A stretch of DNA of 64,000 bases from Microterricola viridarii (GTDB lineage Bacteria > Actinomycetota > Actinomycetes > Actinomycetales > Microbacteriaceae). Of the stretch, positions 51,000 to 59,747 are shown piece after piece (within the stretch, counting starts at the first letter, position 1; the number at the start of each line of letters is the position of its first letter). Where the stretch lies: NCBI RefSeq assembly GCF_900104895.1, contig NZ_LT629742.1, forward strand, positions 3,224,001 through 3,288,000, given 5' to 3'. The translations under genes were made by a program, and so were the position numbers. A model generated the notes under the pieces. It saw only the letters and a program-made list of their open reading frames with translations. It searched no databases and was not told the origin of the DNA.

Positions 51000-52865
51000 A
51001 GCGGGCGGGGCGTCCTCCCGTTGGCTCGAGGGAGCGCCAGCGACCGAAGCCAACACCGTGCCGGCCTGCGGCGCCGCCAGCCGCAGCCGGGCGTTCACGG
51101 CCTGCACGGCCGCCTCGTCCAGCTTCACGACGCGGCGGTCGTAGCTGAGCACCCCGTTCGTCTCGTCCTCCACATCGCTGAGCTGCGTGTAGACGGTCGC
51201 CGCCAGCCCCTCCTCCAGCGCCGGGATCAGCTCGCGCTCGTGCAGCCTGACGAAGGCGGCTGTCAGCGCCGCGGCGTCTCTGAAGCGCTTGTAGCCGAAC
51301 TCGCGCGCACTGGCGCTGTGCCCGGGCAGCCGTTGGCTGTAGCCGCCGTACTCGGAGACAACGACGGCCCGCGCGGCCGTCTCTGGCTGCCGCCGCGGCA
51401 TCCGGAACCGGCGGAAGTACACGTGCAGGCTGGTCAGGTCGCCGCCGCCCTGGTCGTGCCAGCCGCTGGCGTGGTCGATGCTGCGGCTGGGGTCGAGGGC
51501 GCGCAGCTCGGCCGCCGCCGCGAGCGCGTCGAACTGACCCCAGCCCTCGTTGAACGGCACCCAGACGGCGATGCTCGTGACCGAGCGCAGCAGCTCGACG
51601 GTGCCGCGCATCTCCTCCCGCCAGTGCGCGCGGCCGGGGGCATCCGTGCGGGCGAAGGCGGCGTAGCGGTTGTCGCGCAGCCGCAGCGGGGTGAGCACCG
51701 GCGCGGTGATGACCCACGGCTTGTAGCGGCCGCCGCCGTTCACCATGTCCTGCCAGACCAGCATGCCGAGGCGGTCGCAGTGGTAATACCAGCGCAGCGG
51801 CTCGATCTTGATGTGCTTGCGCAGCATGGTGAAGCCGAGGCGCTTGGCGGTGCGGATGTCGTGCACCATCGCCGCGTCGTCCGGCGGCGTGTACAGGCCA
51901 TCGGGCCAGTAGCCCTGGTCCAGCAACCCGGCCTGGAAGTACGGCTGGCCGTTCAGCAGCAGCCGGGGCTGCCCGGAGGCGTCCGGCCCGACTCCGAAAC
52001 TGCGCATGCCGAAGTAGCTGAGCACGGTGTCGGAGCCGAGGATCACCTCCACGTCGTAGAGGAACGGGTCTTCCGGCGACCAGAGCCGGGCGCCGGCCAG
52101 CTCGATGCGCGCCGGGGTGCCGGGCGCGGTGCGGGCGATCGCGAGGATCGCGTCGCCGTCGCGGACCGTGATGAAGGCGGCGGGCGGGGAGCCGGCGGCA
52201 TCCGGCGCCATCATCGCGCGCACCGTGATCTCGACCGCGTCCAGGCTCGGCAGCGGCAGGATCTCCACGGCGGCGACCGCGACGGCCGGCACCAGTTCGA
52301 GCCAGACGGTCTGCCAGATGCCGGACTGCGCTGTGTACCAGATGCCGCCGCGGCGGAGCTTCTGCTTGCCGCGGGAGAACGCGCCGGTATCGCTCGGGTC
52401 GCTCACCCGCACCCGCAGCACGTTCGGGCCGGGGCGGACGACGTCGGTCACGTCCAGCTGGAACGGCAGGTAGCCGCCGGAGTGCGTGCCGACCTCGATG
52501 CCGTTCAGCCACACAGTGCAGTCCTGGTCGACGGCGCCGAAGTGCAGCAGCAGCCGGGCGCCGCCGTGCGGGCCGAGCTCGTCCGGCAGCTCGAAGTCGC
52601 GGCGGTAGTGCAGCCACTGCCCCGGCTGCAGCTGGCGCTCGACGCCGGAGAGGGCCGACTCGGGCGAGAACGGCACGATGATCTCCCCGTCGAGACGGGA
52701 CGGCACGCCCTCGGTCGCGGTGATCGCGTAGCCCCAGCGCCCGTTCAGGCTGTGGAAGCTGTCGCGCACCAGCTGCGGCCGGGGGTATTCGGGCAGCGGG
52801 TTGTCGGGGTCCAGCGCCTCCCCCCACGGTGTCAGCAGCCGGCCGAGGGCGCGCGTGCGGCTCAT
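50982..52865 (-). CDS. GH2 beta-glycosidase (beta-galactosidase/glucuronidase type) with repeat-derived C-terminus
   Basis: A 627-aa GH2 enzyme: sugar-binding jelly roll (WLHYRRDFELPDE, CTVWLNGIEVGTHSGGYLPF), Ig-like sandwich and TIM barrel with acid/base Glu in VPFNEGWGQFD and nucleophile Glu in VVVSEYGGYSQ. No signal peptide, so cytoplasmic. The last about 25 residues (ASVAGAPSSQREDAPPASPH) are encoded by repeat families B and C and are unlike the rest. The start overlaps the MFS gene stop as ATGA, linking hydrolysis to sugar uptake. Activity on galactosides or glucuronides cannot be told apart. Confidence 0.9.
   Translation of the reverse strand: MSRTRALGRLLTPWGEALDPDNPLPEYPRPQLVRDSFHSLNGRWGYAITATEGVPSRLDGEIIVPFSPESALSGVERQLQPGQWLHYRRDFELPDELGPHGGARLLLHFGAVDQDCTVWLNGIEVGTHSGGYLPFQLDVTDVVRPGPNVLRVRVSDPSDTGAFSRGKQKLRRGGIWYTAQSGIWQTVWLELVPAVAVAAVEILPLPSLDAVEITVRAMMAPDAAGSPPAAFITVRDGDAILAIARTAPGTPARIELAGARLWSPEDPFLYDVEVILGSDTVLSYFGMRSFGVGPDASGQPRLLLNGQPYFQAGLLDQGYWPDGLYTPPDDAAMVHDIRTAKRLGFTMLRKHIKIEPLRWYYHCDRLGMLVWQDMVNGGGRYKPWVITAPVLTPLRLRDNRYAAFARTDAPGRAHWREEMRGTVELLRSVTSIAVWVPFNEGWGQFDALAAAAELRALDPSRSIDHASGWHDQGGGDLTSLHVYFRRFRMPRRQPETAARAVVVSEYGGYSQRLPGHSASAREFGYKRFRDAAALTAAFVRLHERELIPALEEGLAATVYTQLSDVEDETNGVLSYDRRVVKLDEAAVQAVNARLRLAAPQAGTVLASVAGAPSSQREDAPPASPHGG
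51020..51054. repeat. Dispersed repeat family B, copy 3, inside the GH2 gene
   Basis: Same 35 bases as 50645-50679 but located within the last 25 codons of the GH2 gene. Confidence 0.9.
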
Positions 52866-54235
52866 CGCGCCCGCCCTCGCTCGAACTCCGGCTCCCGCGA
52901 TCGCGTCCGCTCACGGCGCTGCAGCGCGAGTGCCGGCACCAGCACGAACAGGGTGACGATGGCGGCGGCGACGAAGATGCCGCCGGTCGGCACCTGCTTG
53001 GCCACGCCGAGCTCCTCGTACGTCTCGCCGGCCCCGCTGATGACGGCGGCCCCGATGAACGGGCCGATCAGCATCGGCACCAGGATGGCGAAGATCATCC
53101 GGAGCCCCTGCACGGAGCCGACCCGGTCCACGGGCGAGAAGTTGCGCACCGAGGCGCCGATCGCGGCGACCATGAGCATGAAGCCGCTCATCATGAACAG
53201 CCCGGCGACGATGACGAAGACGGTGTCGCGCGCGAGCGACATCAGCACGAGGCCGAGCACGTAGATCGCGGCGATCGGCAGGATCGAGCGCACCGTGCCG
53301 ACCCGGTCGATCACCCGGCCGCCGAGCACGCTGACGACGGCGGCGCCGAGCAGCACGACGCCGAGCACGAGCGCGTACTCCTGGATCCGCAGGGTGCGCT
53401 GGATGTAGATGATCAGGTAGGGCAGGAACACCTGGGTGGAGATGCCGAACACGGCCCACGCGGCGAGGGCCAGGTAGAGCCGGGGGTTGGCCCGCACCAC
53501 GGAGGGCCGCAGCCCGTGCGCGATCGAGCGGAACACCCGGTCGCTCTGCCTGGCCGGGTTCGGAACGTCCCGGATCAGGAACCAGGCCAGCACGCCGACG
53601 AGCATCGTGGCGACGCCGATGATGCCGAAGAACTCGCGCCACTGTCCGGCCCGGGTGAAGCCGTCCAGGGCGCCGAAGACGATCAGCATGCTGAGCAGCG
53701 GCAGCGCGGCGAGCACCGACTCCACCTTGGCCCGGTTGCCCACGCTGGTCACATCGGTGACCCAGGCGTTGAAGGCGGCGTCGTTGGCGCTGGAGCCGAT
53801 GAAGCTCATGACGCAGTCGAGCAGGATGACGATGAGCACGGTCAGGGCCACGGCGTCGATCACGGGCACCAGCCGTCCGATGCCGTCGACAGAGACGAAG
53901 CCGAATGCGGCCGTCGAGAGCCCCCAGAGCAGGTAGCCGGCCACGATGAACAGGCGGCGCTTGCCGATCCTGTCGCTGATCGCCCCGACCAGCAGGGTGG
54001 CGAGGGTGGCGGCGATGGCGCTGGCCGCGACCATCGCCGCGAGCACGTTCGGGTCGTCGGTGATGGTGTCGTAGACGAACACGTTGAGGTACATGTTCTC
54101 GAGCGTCCAGGCGATCTGGCCGACCAGGCCCACGATGACGACGGCGAACCAGCGCCGGGCCCCGAGCGAGGCGGGCAGCGCGCGCACCGGCGCGGGGGCG
54201 ACCTCAGACAGGGTCGTGTCGTCGGGGGTGGTCAT
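52862..54235 (-). CDS. MFS sugar transporter (GPH-like)
   Basis: A 457-aa membrane protein with 12 predicted spans. The segment AISDRIGKRRLFIVAGYLLW after span 2 and RVIDRVGTVRSIL after span 8 are MFS loop signatures; the N-terminal WTLENMYLNVFVYD fits glycoside/pentoside/hexuronide-type symporters. Co-translated with the GH2 enzyme, so it likely imports the GH2 substrate. GGGAG lies 11 bases before the ATG, and an operator-like palindrome is just upstream. Confidence 0.88.
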   Translation of the reverse strand: MTTPDDTTLSEVAPAPVRALPASLGARRWFAVVIVGLVGQIAWTLENMYLNVFVYDTITDDPNVLAAMVAASAIAATLATLLVGAISDRIGKRRLFIVAGYLLWGLSTAAFGFVSVDGIGRLVPVIDAVALTVLIVILLDCVMSFIGSSANDAAFNAWVTDVTSVGNRAKVESVLAALPLLSMLIVFGALDGFTRAGQWREFFGIIGVATMLVGVLAWFLIRDVPNPARQSDRVFRSIAHGLRPSVVRANPRLYLALAAWAVFGISTQVFLPYLIIYIQRTLRIQEYALVLGVVLLGAAVVSVLGGRVIDRVGTVRSILPIAAIYVLGLVLMSLARDTVFVIVAGLFMMSGFMLMVAAIGASVRNFSPVDRVGSVQGLRMIFAILVPMLIGPFIGAAVISGAGETYEELGVAKQVPTGGIFVAAAIVTLFVLVPALALQRRERTRSREPEFERGRAR

Positions 54236-54252
54236 CAGTGCGGGCTCCCATC

Positions 54253-54270
54253 GCGATCATCGTTGATCGC
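54253..54270. promoter_or_regulatory. LacI-type operator candidate of the MFS-GH2 operon
   Basis: An 18-bp palindrome GCGATCATCGTTGATCGC with 16 symmetric positions and a central CG, 17 bases upstream of the MFS start. Geometry matches LacI-family operators, but no regulator gene is adjacent; the sequence differs from the palindrome at 6319. Confidence 0.55.
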
Positions 54271-54278
54271 CCAGAACG

Positions 54279-54298
54279 GCGCCGGTCAGCCCCGGCGC
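54279..54298 (-). terminator. Short GC hairpin after the promoter of the MFS-GH2 operon
   Basis: Arms GCGCCGG/CCGGCGC with a 6-base loop, between the alarmone-synthetase-like gene stop (54329) and the MFS start. Probably ends the upstream minus-strand transcript; the following TTCT is a weak U tract. Confidence 0.5.
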
Positions 54299-54328
54299 TT
54301 GGAGCACTACTCTAGCGACCCGGCGCGC

Positions 54329-55135
54329 TCAGACCTCGCTGCTGCCCGGCGGAGGCAACTCGACGAGGGCGGGGACGGGGTCGGCGGCATCCGCCTGTGG
54401 CCAGAATGTGCGCAGCAGCGAGTCGGGCAGCTCGATCGTGCCGGCCCGGCGCGGGTCGATGTAGCGGTCGGTGTTCGTGCCGAGCGCCTTGACGTCGTCG
54501 TGCAGCCGCTCCATCGTGACGTCCAGCCGGCTCGCGGTGGCCGCGGCATCGCGCAGCTCGGCGAGCAGGCTCTCGGGAACGTCGCCGTCGTACTTGTAGT
54601 AGATCTTGTGCTCGAGGCTCGCCCAGAAATCCATCGCGATGGTGCGGATCTGCACCTCGACCTTGACCGGGTGCACCCGCTCGGAGAGGAAGACGGGCAC
54701 CTCGACGAGCATGTGCAGGCTCTGGTAGCCGTTCTCCTTGGGCGCGGCGATGTAGTCGCGCACCTGCAGCACCGTGATGTCGTCCTGGGCGGCGATCATC
54801 TCGAAGACCCGGTAGGCGTCGGAGATGAAGCTGCAGGTGACGCGCACGCCGGCGATGTCGTGCACCTCGGCGGCAATCTGCTCGATCGTCGGCTCCAGGC
54901 CCTTGCGCACCGCCTTGGCCAGAATGCTCTCCGGGCTCTTCAGCCGCGAGCTGACGTGCTCGATCGGGCTGTAGTCGTTGCGGTGGCTGAACTCCTCGCG
55001 CAGGATGTTCAGCTTCGTCATGATCTCGTCGATCCCGAACTTGTACTCGAGCATCATGCCCTCGAACTGATGCCGAACGCGGTTGAGCTCCTCGAGTTCG
55101 GGGCTGAGCTGCACGGGGTCCTGGTGTCCTGACAT
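54329..55135 (-). CDS. Small RelA/SpoT-domain (p)ppGpp synthetase-like protein
   Basis: 268 aa with one RelA/SpoT synthetase domain and no HD hydrolase or ACT regulatory domains. Motifs: SSRLKSPESILAKA, DIAGVRVTCSFISDAYRVFEM, PKENGYQSLHMLVEVPV and the EVQIRT segment with FWASLEHKIYYK. Makes guanosine tetra- or pentaphosphate from GTP/GDP in other small alarmone synthetases. Start ATG 55135; upstream open frame discarded for lack of RBS and similarity. Confidence 0.9.
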   Translation of the reverse strand: MSGHQDPVQLSPELEELNRVRHQFEGMMLEYKFGIDEIMTKLNILREEFSHRNDYSPIEHVSSRLKSPESILAKAVRKGLEPTIEQIAAEVHDIAGVRVTCSFISDAYRVFEMIAAQDDITVLQVRDYIAAPKENGYQSLHMLVEVPVFLSERVHPVKVEVQIRTIAMDFWASLEHKIYYKYDGDVPESLLAELRDAAATASRLDVTMERLHDDVKALGTNTDRYIDPRRAGTIELPDSLLRTFWPQADAADPVPALVELPPPGSSEV

Positions 55136-55235
55136 GATGCTGCGATCCTCGCAGAGCCAGCTGGCCGCGCGCTTGGAGTACACCCCGGATTTCGGATGCC
55201 GCGCGCGCCGCGCTTGCGTCGCCTTTCTCCGGTGC

Positions 55236-55640
55236 TCAGTCCAGGCCGAACTCGCCCAGGTAGACCCAGCGGCCGCCCTCGCGCACGAATCTGCTGCTCT
55301 CGTGCTGGGAGCCACGGCCATCGGGGCCGCGGTAGTAGGCGATGAACTCGACGGCGCCCTCGGCGTCGAGCAGGCCGCCGCCGCTCGTGCCCTCGATGTC
55401 GAGGCGGTACCAGCGCAGATAGTCGTCGAGTTCGAGTGCGGCCGGGCGGGTGCTCGTGTGCCAGCTGCGCAACAGGTAGTCGGCGTCACCGACGGCGAAG
55501 GCCGAGAAGCGGGAGCGCATCAGGGCCTCGGCGGTCGCGGCATCCGCCTGCCCGCGGTGCAGCCGGCCGCAGCAGGCCCCATAGGTCTCGCCGCTCAGGC
55601 AGGGGCAGCGGTCGGCGTCGTCGATCGGCCCGGCGCTCAT
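55236..55640 (-). CDS. YchJ-like SEC-C motif protein
   Basis: A 134-aa UPF0225/YchJ-type protein: N-terminal SEC-C zinc motif CPCLSGETYGACCGRLH and the conserved RSRFSAFAVGDADYLLRSWH, with a C-terminal GGRWVYLGEF strand. Soluble, function unknown. Its ATG overlaps the phosphatase stop by 4 bases. Confidence 0.9.
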   Translation of the reverse strand: MSAGPIDDADRCPCLSGETYGACCGRLHRGQADAATAEALMRSRFSAFAVGDADYLLRSWHTSTRPAALELDDYLRWYRLDIEGTSGGGLLDAEGAVEFIAYYRGPDGRGSQHESSRFVREGGRWVYLGEFGLD

Positions 55641-56254
55641 TCGGGCAGCCCGGTCGCGACGGCGTCGCCGAGCCAGGACTCGGCCACCCAGTCGGGCCCG
55701 TCGCTGTTCAGCACGACGACCCCGGTGTTGGTCAGCACCCGTTGGGAGACGAAGGCGGCGTCGAGGTTGCGCACCGAGTAGCCGGCCCAGGAGCGCAGCA
55801 TCGCGCCGTGGCTGACCAGGGCGGCGCTCTCGACCCCGGATGCCGCGATCTCCGCGATCACCTCGTCGAAGCGCCCGAACGCCTCGTGGCCGTTCTCCCC
55901 GCCGCGAATCCGGGCGTCGAGCTCGCCCGCGGCCCAGGCCATGCAGGTCTCGATGTACTCCATCACGGAGCGCCGGTCGGTGAGCATCTCCAGCTCTCCG
56001 GCGGTGATCTCGCGGAGCCCGTCGCGCACGCCCAGCTCGACGGAGCGCAGGCGCGCCAGCGGCGCGGCTGTCTGCTGGGCCCGCAGCTGCGAGGAGGCGT
56101 AGACGGCGGCGATCGGCTCGGCGCCCAGCAGCTCCCCGATCGCGCTCGCCTGCTGCATCCCGAGCTCGGTCAGGGCGGGCCCCGGCACCGCGGTGTCCAG
56201 CGCGCCGATCACATTCGAGGGGGTCTGGCCGTGGCGGATCAGAAAGAGGCGCAT
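55637..56254 (-). CDS. Histidine phosphatase family protein
   Basis: 205 aa, phosphoglycerate-mutase-like phosphatase. The catalytic RHG is in FLIRHGQTPSN, the second Arg in LRAQQTA, Glu in REITAGELE and the second His in ALVSHGAML. Start ATG 56254 (MRLFLIRHG). Translationally coupled to the YchJ-like gene. Substrate unknown. Confidence 0.9.
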   Translation of the reverse strand: MRLFLIRHGQTPSNVIGALDTAVPGPALTELGMQQASAIGELLGAEPIAAVYASSQLRAQQTAAPLARLRSVELGVRDGLREITAGELEMLTDRRSVMEYIETCMAWAAGELDARIRGGENGHEAFGRFDEVIAEIAASGVESAALVSHGAMLRSWAGYSVRNLDAAFVSQRVLTNTGVVVLNSDGPDWVAESWLGDAVATGLPE

Positions 56255-56338
56255 GGCCTCGACTCTACGCGGCACGGCTGGCAGGCCCGGCGGGCACCGC
56301 GGCGCAGACCCCCCGATCAGGTTACTTCCCGTCAAATA

Positions 56339-56368
56339 TTGGACTCTGTGCACGAAACGGGCGATAGG
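56339..56368 (+). promoter_or_regulatory. Possible promoter of the MpaB-type gene
   Basis: TTGGAC at 56339-56344, an 18-base spacer and GATAGG at 56363-56368. The -10 resembles GATAGA of the GH42 promoter. It lies about 80 bases before the start codon. Confidence 0.35.
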
Positions 56369-56444
56369 TTCGTAGTTCCGTGCTCTCCCTCGGCGCCGGC
56401 CGTCGGGGCAGCCGGCTTCCCGCCCTTCAAGCAACGAGGACACC

Positions 56445-57299
56445 ATGACTGACACCCGCACATCCCTCGACCAGCCCCGCCAGGACGAGGGCTACTTCGG
56501 GCCCGACAGTGTCAGCTGGCGCCTCTTCGCCGACCCCTCCTCGAAGCTGGGCGGCGTCGCCGCCATCCTGCTGCAGGCTCTGAACCCGCACATGATGCGC
56601 CTGTTCGACGCCGTCAGCGTGATGGACGCCGACCCACAGGGCCGGTCAGAGCGCACCGCCCGCTACATCGACACCACCATCTTCGGCGACAAGGCGCACG
56701 CGGATGCCGCAGGCCTCTCGGTGCAGCGCATGCACGCGCACGCCCAGTGGACCGACCCGGTCACGGGCGAGACGCTGCGCGCCGACACCATGGAGTGGCT
56801 GGTCTGGACCCACAACACGGTGACGTGGGGCGTGCTGCGCGGCGCCGACGCCTTCGGGCCGGAGCTGAGCGTGGCCGAGCAGGACGCCTTCGTGAAGGAA
56901 CAGCACATCGCCGCGCGCTTGGCCGGCATCGACCCGGACACCATCGCCTCCACCCGCGCCGAGCTCGACGCCTACATCGAGGAGCAGAAGACCTGGATGT
57001 CGCTCTGCCTGCCGGCCGCCGAGCTCTCCCGGGCGCTGCGCAAGCCGAGCTTCCGCGGCAACCCGATCAACGTCTGGACCGGCATCGTCATCCAGGACGG
57101 CATCCTCTCGCTGCTGCCCGACTGGGCGCTGCTCCTGTACGGCGTCGCCGGCCGCCCGATGAATCTGAAGAGCGCCGCCCGCACCAGCAAGGGCATGCTC
57201 GCCGCCGCACGGCGCAACACCAGCTACGAAGATGTCATCACCGGGTTCACGACCCGGGTCGACACGCACCCGTACCGCAAGGTGCGCACCCGCGCCTAG
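56445..57299 (+). CDS. MpaB/DUF2236-family oxygenase-like protein
   Basis: 284 aa with the DUF2236 (oxygenase MpaB/latex-clearing-protein-like) pattern: FGPDSVSWRLFADPSS, LLQALNPHMMRLF, DTTIFGDKAHADAAG and the histidines in RMHAHAQW and VWTHNTVTW that could bind haem or metal. AACGAGG precedes the ATG. Soluble or peripheral. Family members are proposed haem oxygenases; here the substrate is unknown. Confidence 0.85.
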   Translation: MTDTRTSLDQPRQDEGYFGPDSVSWRLFADPSSKLGGVAAILLQALNPHMMRLFDAVSVMDADPQGRSERTARYIDTTIFGDKAHADAAGLSVQRMHAHAQWTDPVTGETLRADTMEWLVWTHNTVTWGVLRGADAFGPELSVAEQDAFVKEQHIAARLAGIDPDTIASTRAELDAYIEEQKTWMSLCLPAAELSRALRKPSFRGNPINVWTGIVIQDGILSLLPDWALLLYGVAGRPMNLKSAARTSKGMLAAARRNTSYEDVITGFTTRVDTHPYRKVRTRA

Positions 57300-57327
57300 C
57301 CCGCAGCAGCCGGCCCTCACCACACCC

Positions 57328-57375
57328 CACCAGCACCAGCACCAGCACCAGCATCCGCACCCGCACCCGCATCAG
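57328..57375. repeat. Hexanucleotide tandem repeat between two genes
   Basis: Eight units of the pattern CAYCMG: four CACCAG, then CATCCG, two CACCCG and CATCAG. It fills the spacer between the MpaB-type gene and the GDPD gene, ending 10 bases before the GDPD start, so unit number would change the promoter/leader length. Confidence 0.9.
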
Positions 57376-57385
57376 AGAAGTGACA

Positions 57386-59251
57386 ATGCCCTCCGCCACC
57401 ACCGACCCCCTCGGTTTCCGCTCCCTCCTGACGGGGCTGCCGCTGGCGGCCTGGCGCCAACTGCGCTTCGGCGGTTGGCGGATGCTGCTGCTCTACGGCA
57501 TCCTGCAGGGCATCGTCGCGCTGATCTGCGCGCCGATCCTGCGCTGGCTGTTCGGCGAGGCACTGGCGGCGGCCGGCCTGCACTCCGTCGACATGGCGAC
57601 CATCGGCGGCCTGTTCGGCACGCCCCTCTCGCTCGGCCTGCTCGCGGCGATCCTCGCCTTCGCGCTCTGCGTCGTCTCCCTGCAGCTGATGGTGCTGGTC
57701 CTCTCCACCCGGCGGGTGCGCCTGGGCGAGGCCATCACGGTCCGCACGGTGGCCGGCGACACCGCGCGGGTGCTGAAGAAGCTGTTCAGGCCCGGCTCGC
57801 TGGCCCTGCTCTGGTACCTGTTCCTGGTGCTGCCGCTGGCTCAGTTCGGCTTCCTCTCCGTGCTCACCCATGCGATCGCTATCCCCTCCTTCGTGAGCGG
57901 CGAGCTGGTCAAGACGGTGCCGGGCATGATCGGCTACCTCGCCTTCCTCGTCGTCGCCGGCATCATCAACGTGCGCCTGGCGCTCACCATCCCGCTGTTC
58001 GCGCTCGGCAACGTCGGCGGCCTCCGTGCGATGCGGGTGAGCTGGCGGATGACGAAGCGGCCGGACCTGCCGCTGCAACTGGCCTTCCTGCTGGTGCTCG
58101 TCACCTCCGGGGTCGCCTTCGCCGGCCTCGTCGCGCTCAGCATGCTGCCGACGGCGCTCACCGACCTGGTGGCAGCGGACCTCTCCCCCGGTGTAGCCGC
58201 GGTCAGCCTGGCGCTGGCCCAGTTGGGCGGGCTGCTGCTGGTCGGGGCGTCGGTGGTCGGCTTCGCGGCTGTGCTGGTCGAGCTGCTCGCCCGTGCCCGC
58301 GGCCTGTTGCCCGCCGACGTCGAGCTGCTCGACCTCGGCAGCGTGCCGGCATCCGCGCTCGAGAAGAAGGGCTCGCCCGGGCGACGCCGGGCCGGCCTGG
58401 CCGCGCTCGGCTCGCTGCTGGTGGCCACCGTCGTGCTCAGCATGGTGAACGTCCCCATCATGACCGCGATGAGCCTGCATCCGCAGACGCTGGTGCTCGG
58501 CCACCGCGGGTTCAGCGGCGGCGGTGTCGAGAACACGATCTCGGGCCTGGACGCGGCCCGCGCTGCCAGGGCGGACCTCGTCGAGATGGACGTGATGCAG
58601 ACCGCGGACGGAGGACTGGTCGCCATGCACGACGCCAACCTCTCCCGCCTGGCCGGCATGTCGGTGACCGTCGCCGAGCTCACCCTGGACGAGATCACCC
58701 AGATCACCGTGAGCGATCTGCAGGGCAACAGCGACACGATCCCGTCGTTCCGCGACTACGCCCTGCACGCCCAGCAGATCGGCATGCCGCTGCTGGTGGA
58801 GATCAAGCTGCACGGGCAGGAGAAGCCCGGCTTCGTGGAGGATGTCGTCGCCGAGCTGGAGTCGATCGACGCCCTCGAGGCCAACATCTACCACTCGCTC
58901 AGCAAGCCGAGCATCGAGCAGTTGAAGCGGCTGCGCCCCGGCCTCTACACCGGGTACACCATGGCATTCGCCGGGGTCGCGGCGCCCGACACCATCGCCG
59001 ACTTCATCGTCGTCGAGGAGTGGTCGTACAACACCGAGCTGCGCGACTCGGCGACGGCGGCCGGCCTCGGCATGTACGTCTGGACGGTCAACGACGAGCT
59101 GCGGCAGCGGCAGATGCTCCGCGACGGCGTGCACGGCATCATCACCGACGCCCCCGACCTGGCCGTCGGCTCGCGCGACGGGATGCACCGCGAGAGCGGG
59201 CTGGCCGCGACGCTGTTCGACGCGCTGATGCGCTTCGTCGTGGTGGTGTAG
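57386..59251 (+). CDS. Membrane-bound glycerophosphodiester phosphodiesterase
   Basis: 621 aa. About the first 330 residues are six to eight membrane spans of a GDPD-associated (glycerophosphoryl-diester phosphodiesterase membrane) domain; a TIM-barrel GDPD domain begins near residue 370 with LGHRGFSGGGVENT, VEMDVMQTADGGLVAMHD and ends NDELRQRQMLRDGVHGIITDAP. Hydrolyses glycerophosphodiesters to glycerol 3-phosphate. Start ATG 57386 with AGAAG upstream; the frame upstream is open but belongs to the shadow of the MpaB-type gene. Co-directional with that gene. Confidence 0.92.
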   Translation: MPSATTDPLGFRSLLTGLPLAAWRQLRFGGWRMLLLYGILQGIVALICAPILRWLFGEALAAAGLHSVDMATIGGLFGTPLSLGLLAAILAFALCVVSLQLMVLVLSTRRVRLGEAITVRTVAGDTARVLKKLFRPGSLALLWYLFLVLPLAQFGFLSVLTHAIAIPSFVSGELVKTVPGMIGYLAFLVVAGIINVRLALTIPLFALGNVGGLRAMRVSWRMTKRPDLPLQLAFLLVLVTSGVAFAGLVALSMLPTALTDLVAADLSPGVAAVSLALAQLGGLLLVGASVVGFAAVLVELLARARGLLPADVELLDLGSVPASALEKKGSPGRRRAGLAALGSLLVATVVLSMVNVPIMTAMSLHPQTLVLGHRGFSGGGVENTISGLDAARAARADLVEMDVMQTADGGLVAMHDANLSRLAGMSVTVAELTLDEITQITVSDLQGNSDTIPSFRDYALHAQQIGMPLLVEIKLHGQEKPGFVEDVVAELESIDALEANIYHSLSKPSIEQLKRLRPGLYTGYTMAFAGVAAPDTIADFIVVEEWSYNTELRDSATAAGLGMYVWTVNDELRQRQMLRDGVHGIITDAPDLAVGSRDGMHRESGLAATLFDALMRFVVVV

Positions 59252-59258
59252 CGCTGGA

Positions 59259-59678
59259 TCAGGCGGCTTTCGGCGTGATGTTCACCATCCAGTCGACGCC
59301 GTAGCGGTCGGTGCACATGCCGAAGGCGGCGCCCCACGGCGACGTCTCCAGCGGCACCGTCATGCTGCCGCCGTCGACGAGCTTCTCCCAGTAGCCGCGC
59401 AGCACGGCCTCGTCGTCTCCGCTCAGTGAGATCGACGTGCCGTTCTTGAACTGCTCCGTCTGCATGTGCTTGGGGGTGTCGGACCCCATCAGCACGATGC
59501 CGTGATCTCCGTCGATCTGACCGTGCATGATCTTGTCGGCCTCATCCGGTTCGGCATTGTTCGGCATCTCGCCAAAGGTGGTGAGCGTGAGGGTGCCGCC
59601 GAACACCGAGTGGTAGTACTCCATCGCCTCGCGGGCGATATCGATGAAGCTGAGGTACGGGTTGAGCACAACGGACAT
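59259..59678 (-). CDS. PhnB-like VOC-family protein
   Basis: 139 aa of the PhnB/YjdN type (YLSFIDIAREAMEYYHSVFGG, ending WGAAFGMCTDRYGVDWMVNI). Such proteins are commonly misannotated; the metal-binding and enzymatic roles are not established. Convergent with the GDPD gene, 7 bases apart. Confidence 0.9.
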   Translation of the reverse strand: MSVVLNPYLSFIDIAREAMEYYHSVFGGTLTLTTFGEMPNNAEPDEADKIMHGQIDGDHGIVLMGSDTPKHMQTEQFKNGTSISLSGDDEAVLRGYWEKLVDGGSMTVPLETSPWGAAFGMCTDRYGVDWMVNITPKAA

Positions 59679-59747
59679 GATCGGCCTTTCGTCGGGGTCC
59701 CCGAGCCGATTATCGCCCTGCCGCGCGCGGCGCGCTAGTGCCGCCGT

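Noticed and set aside
50645-51054. CRISPR-like array of short repeats
   Set aside because: Repeats are of three different families in both orientations, spacers are not regular, and no cas gene is present.
56747-57385. Extension of the GDPD reading frame upstream through the MpaB-type gene
   Set aside because: The same stretch in the MpaB frame shows family motifs; the extension translates to arginine-rich low-complexity sequence.
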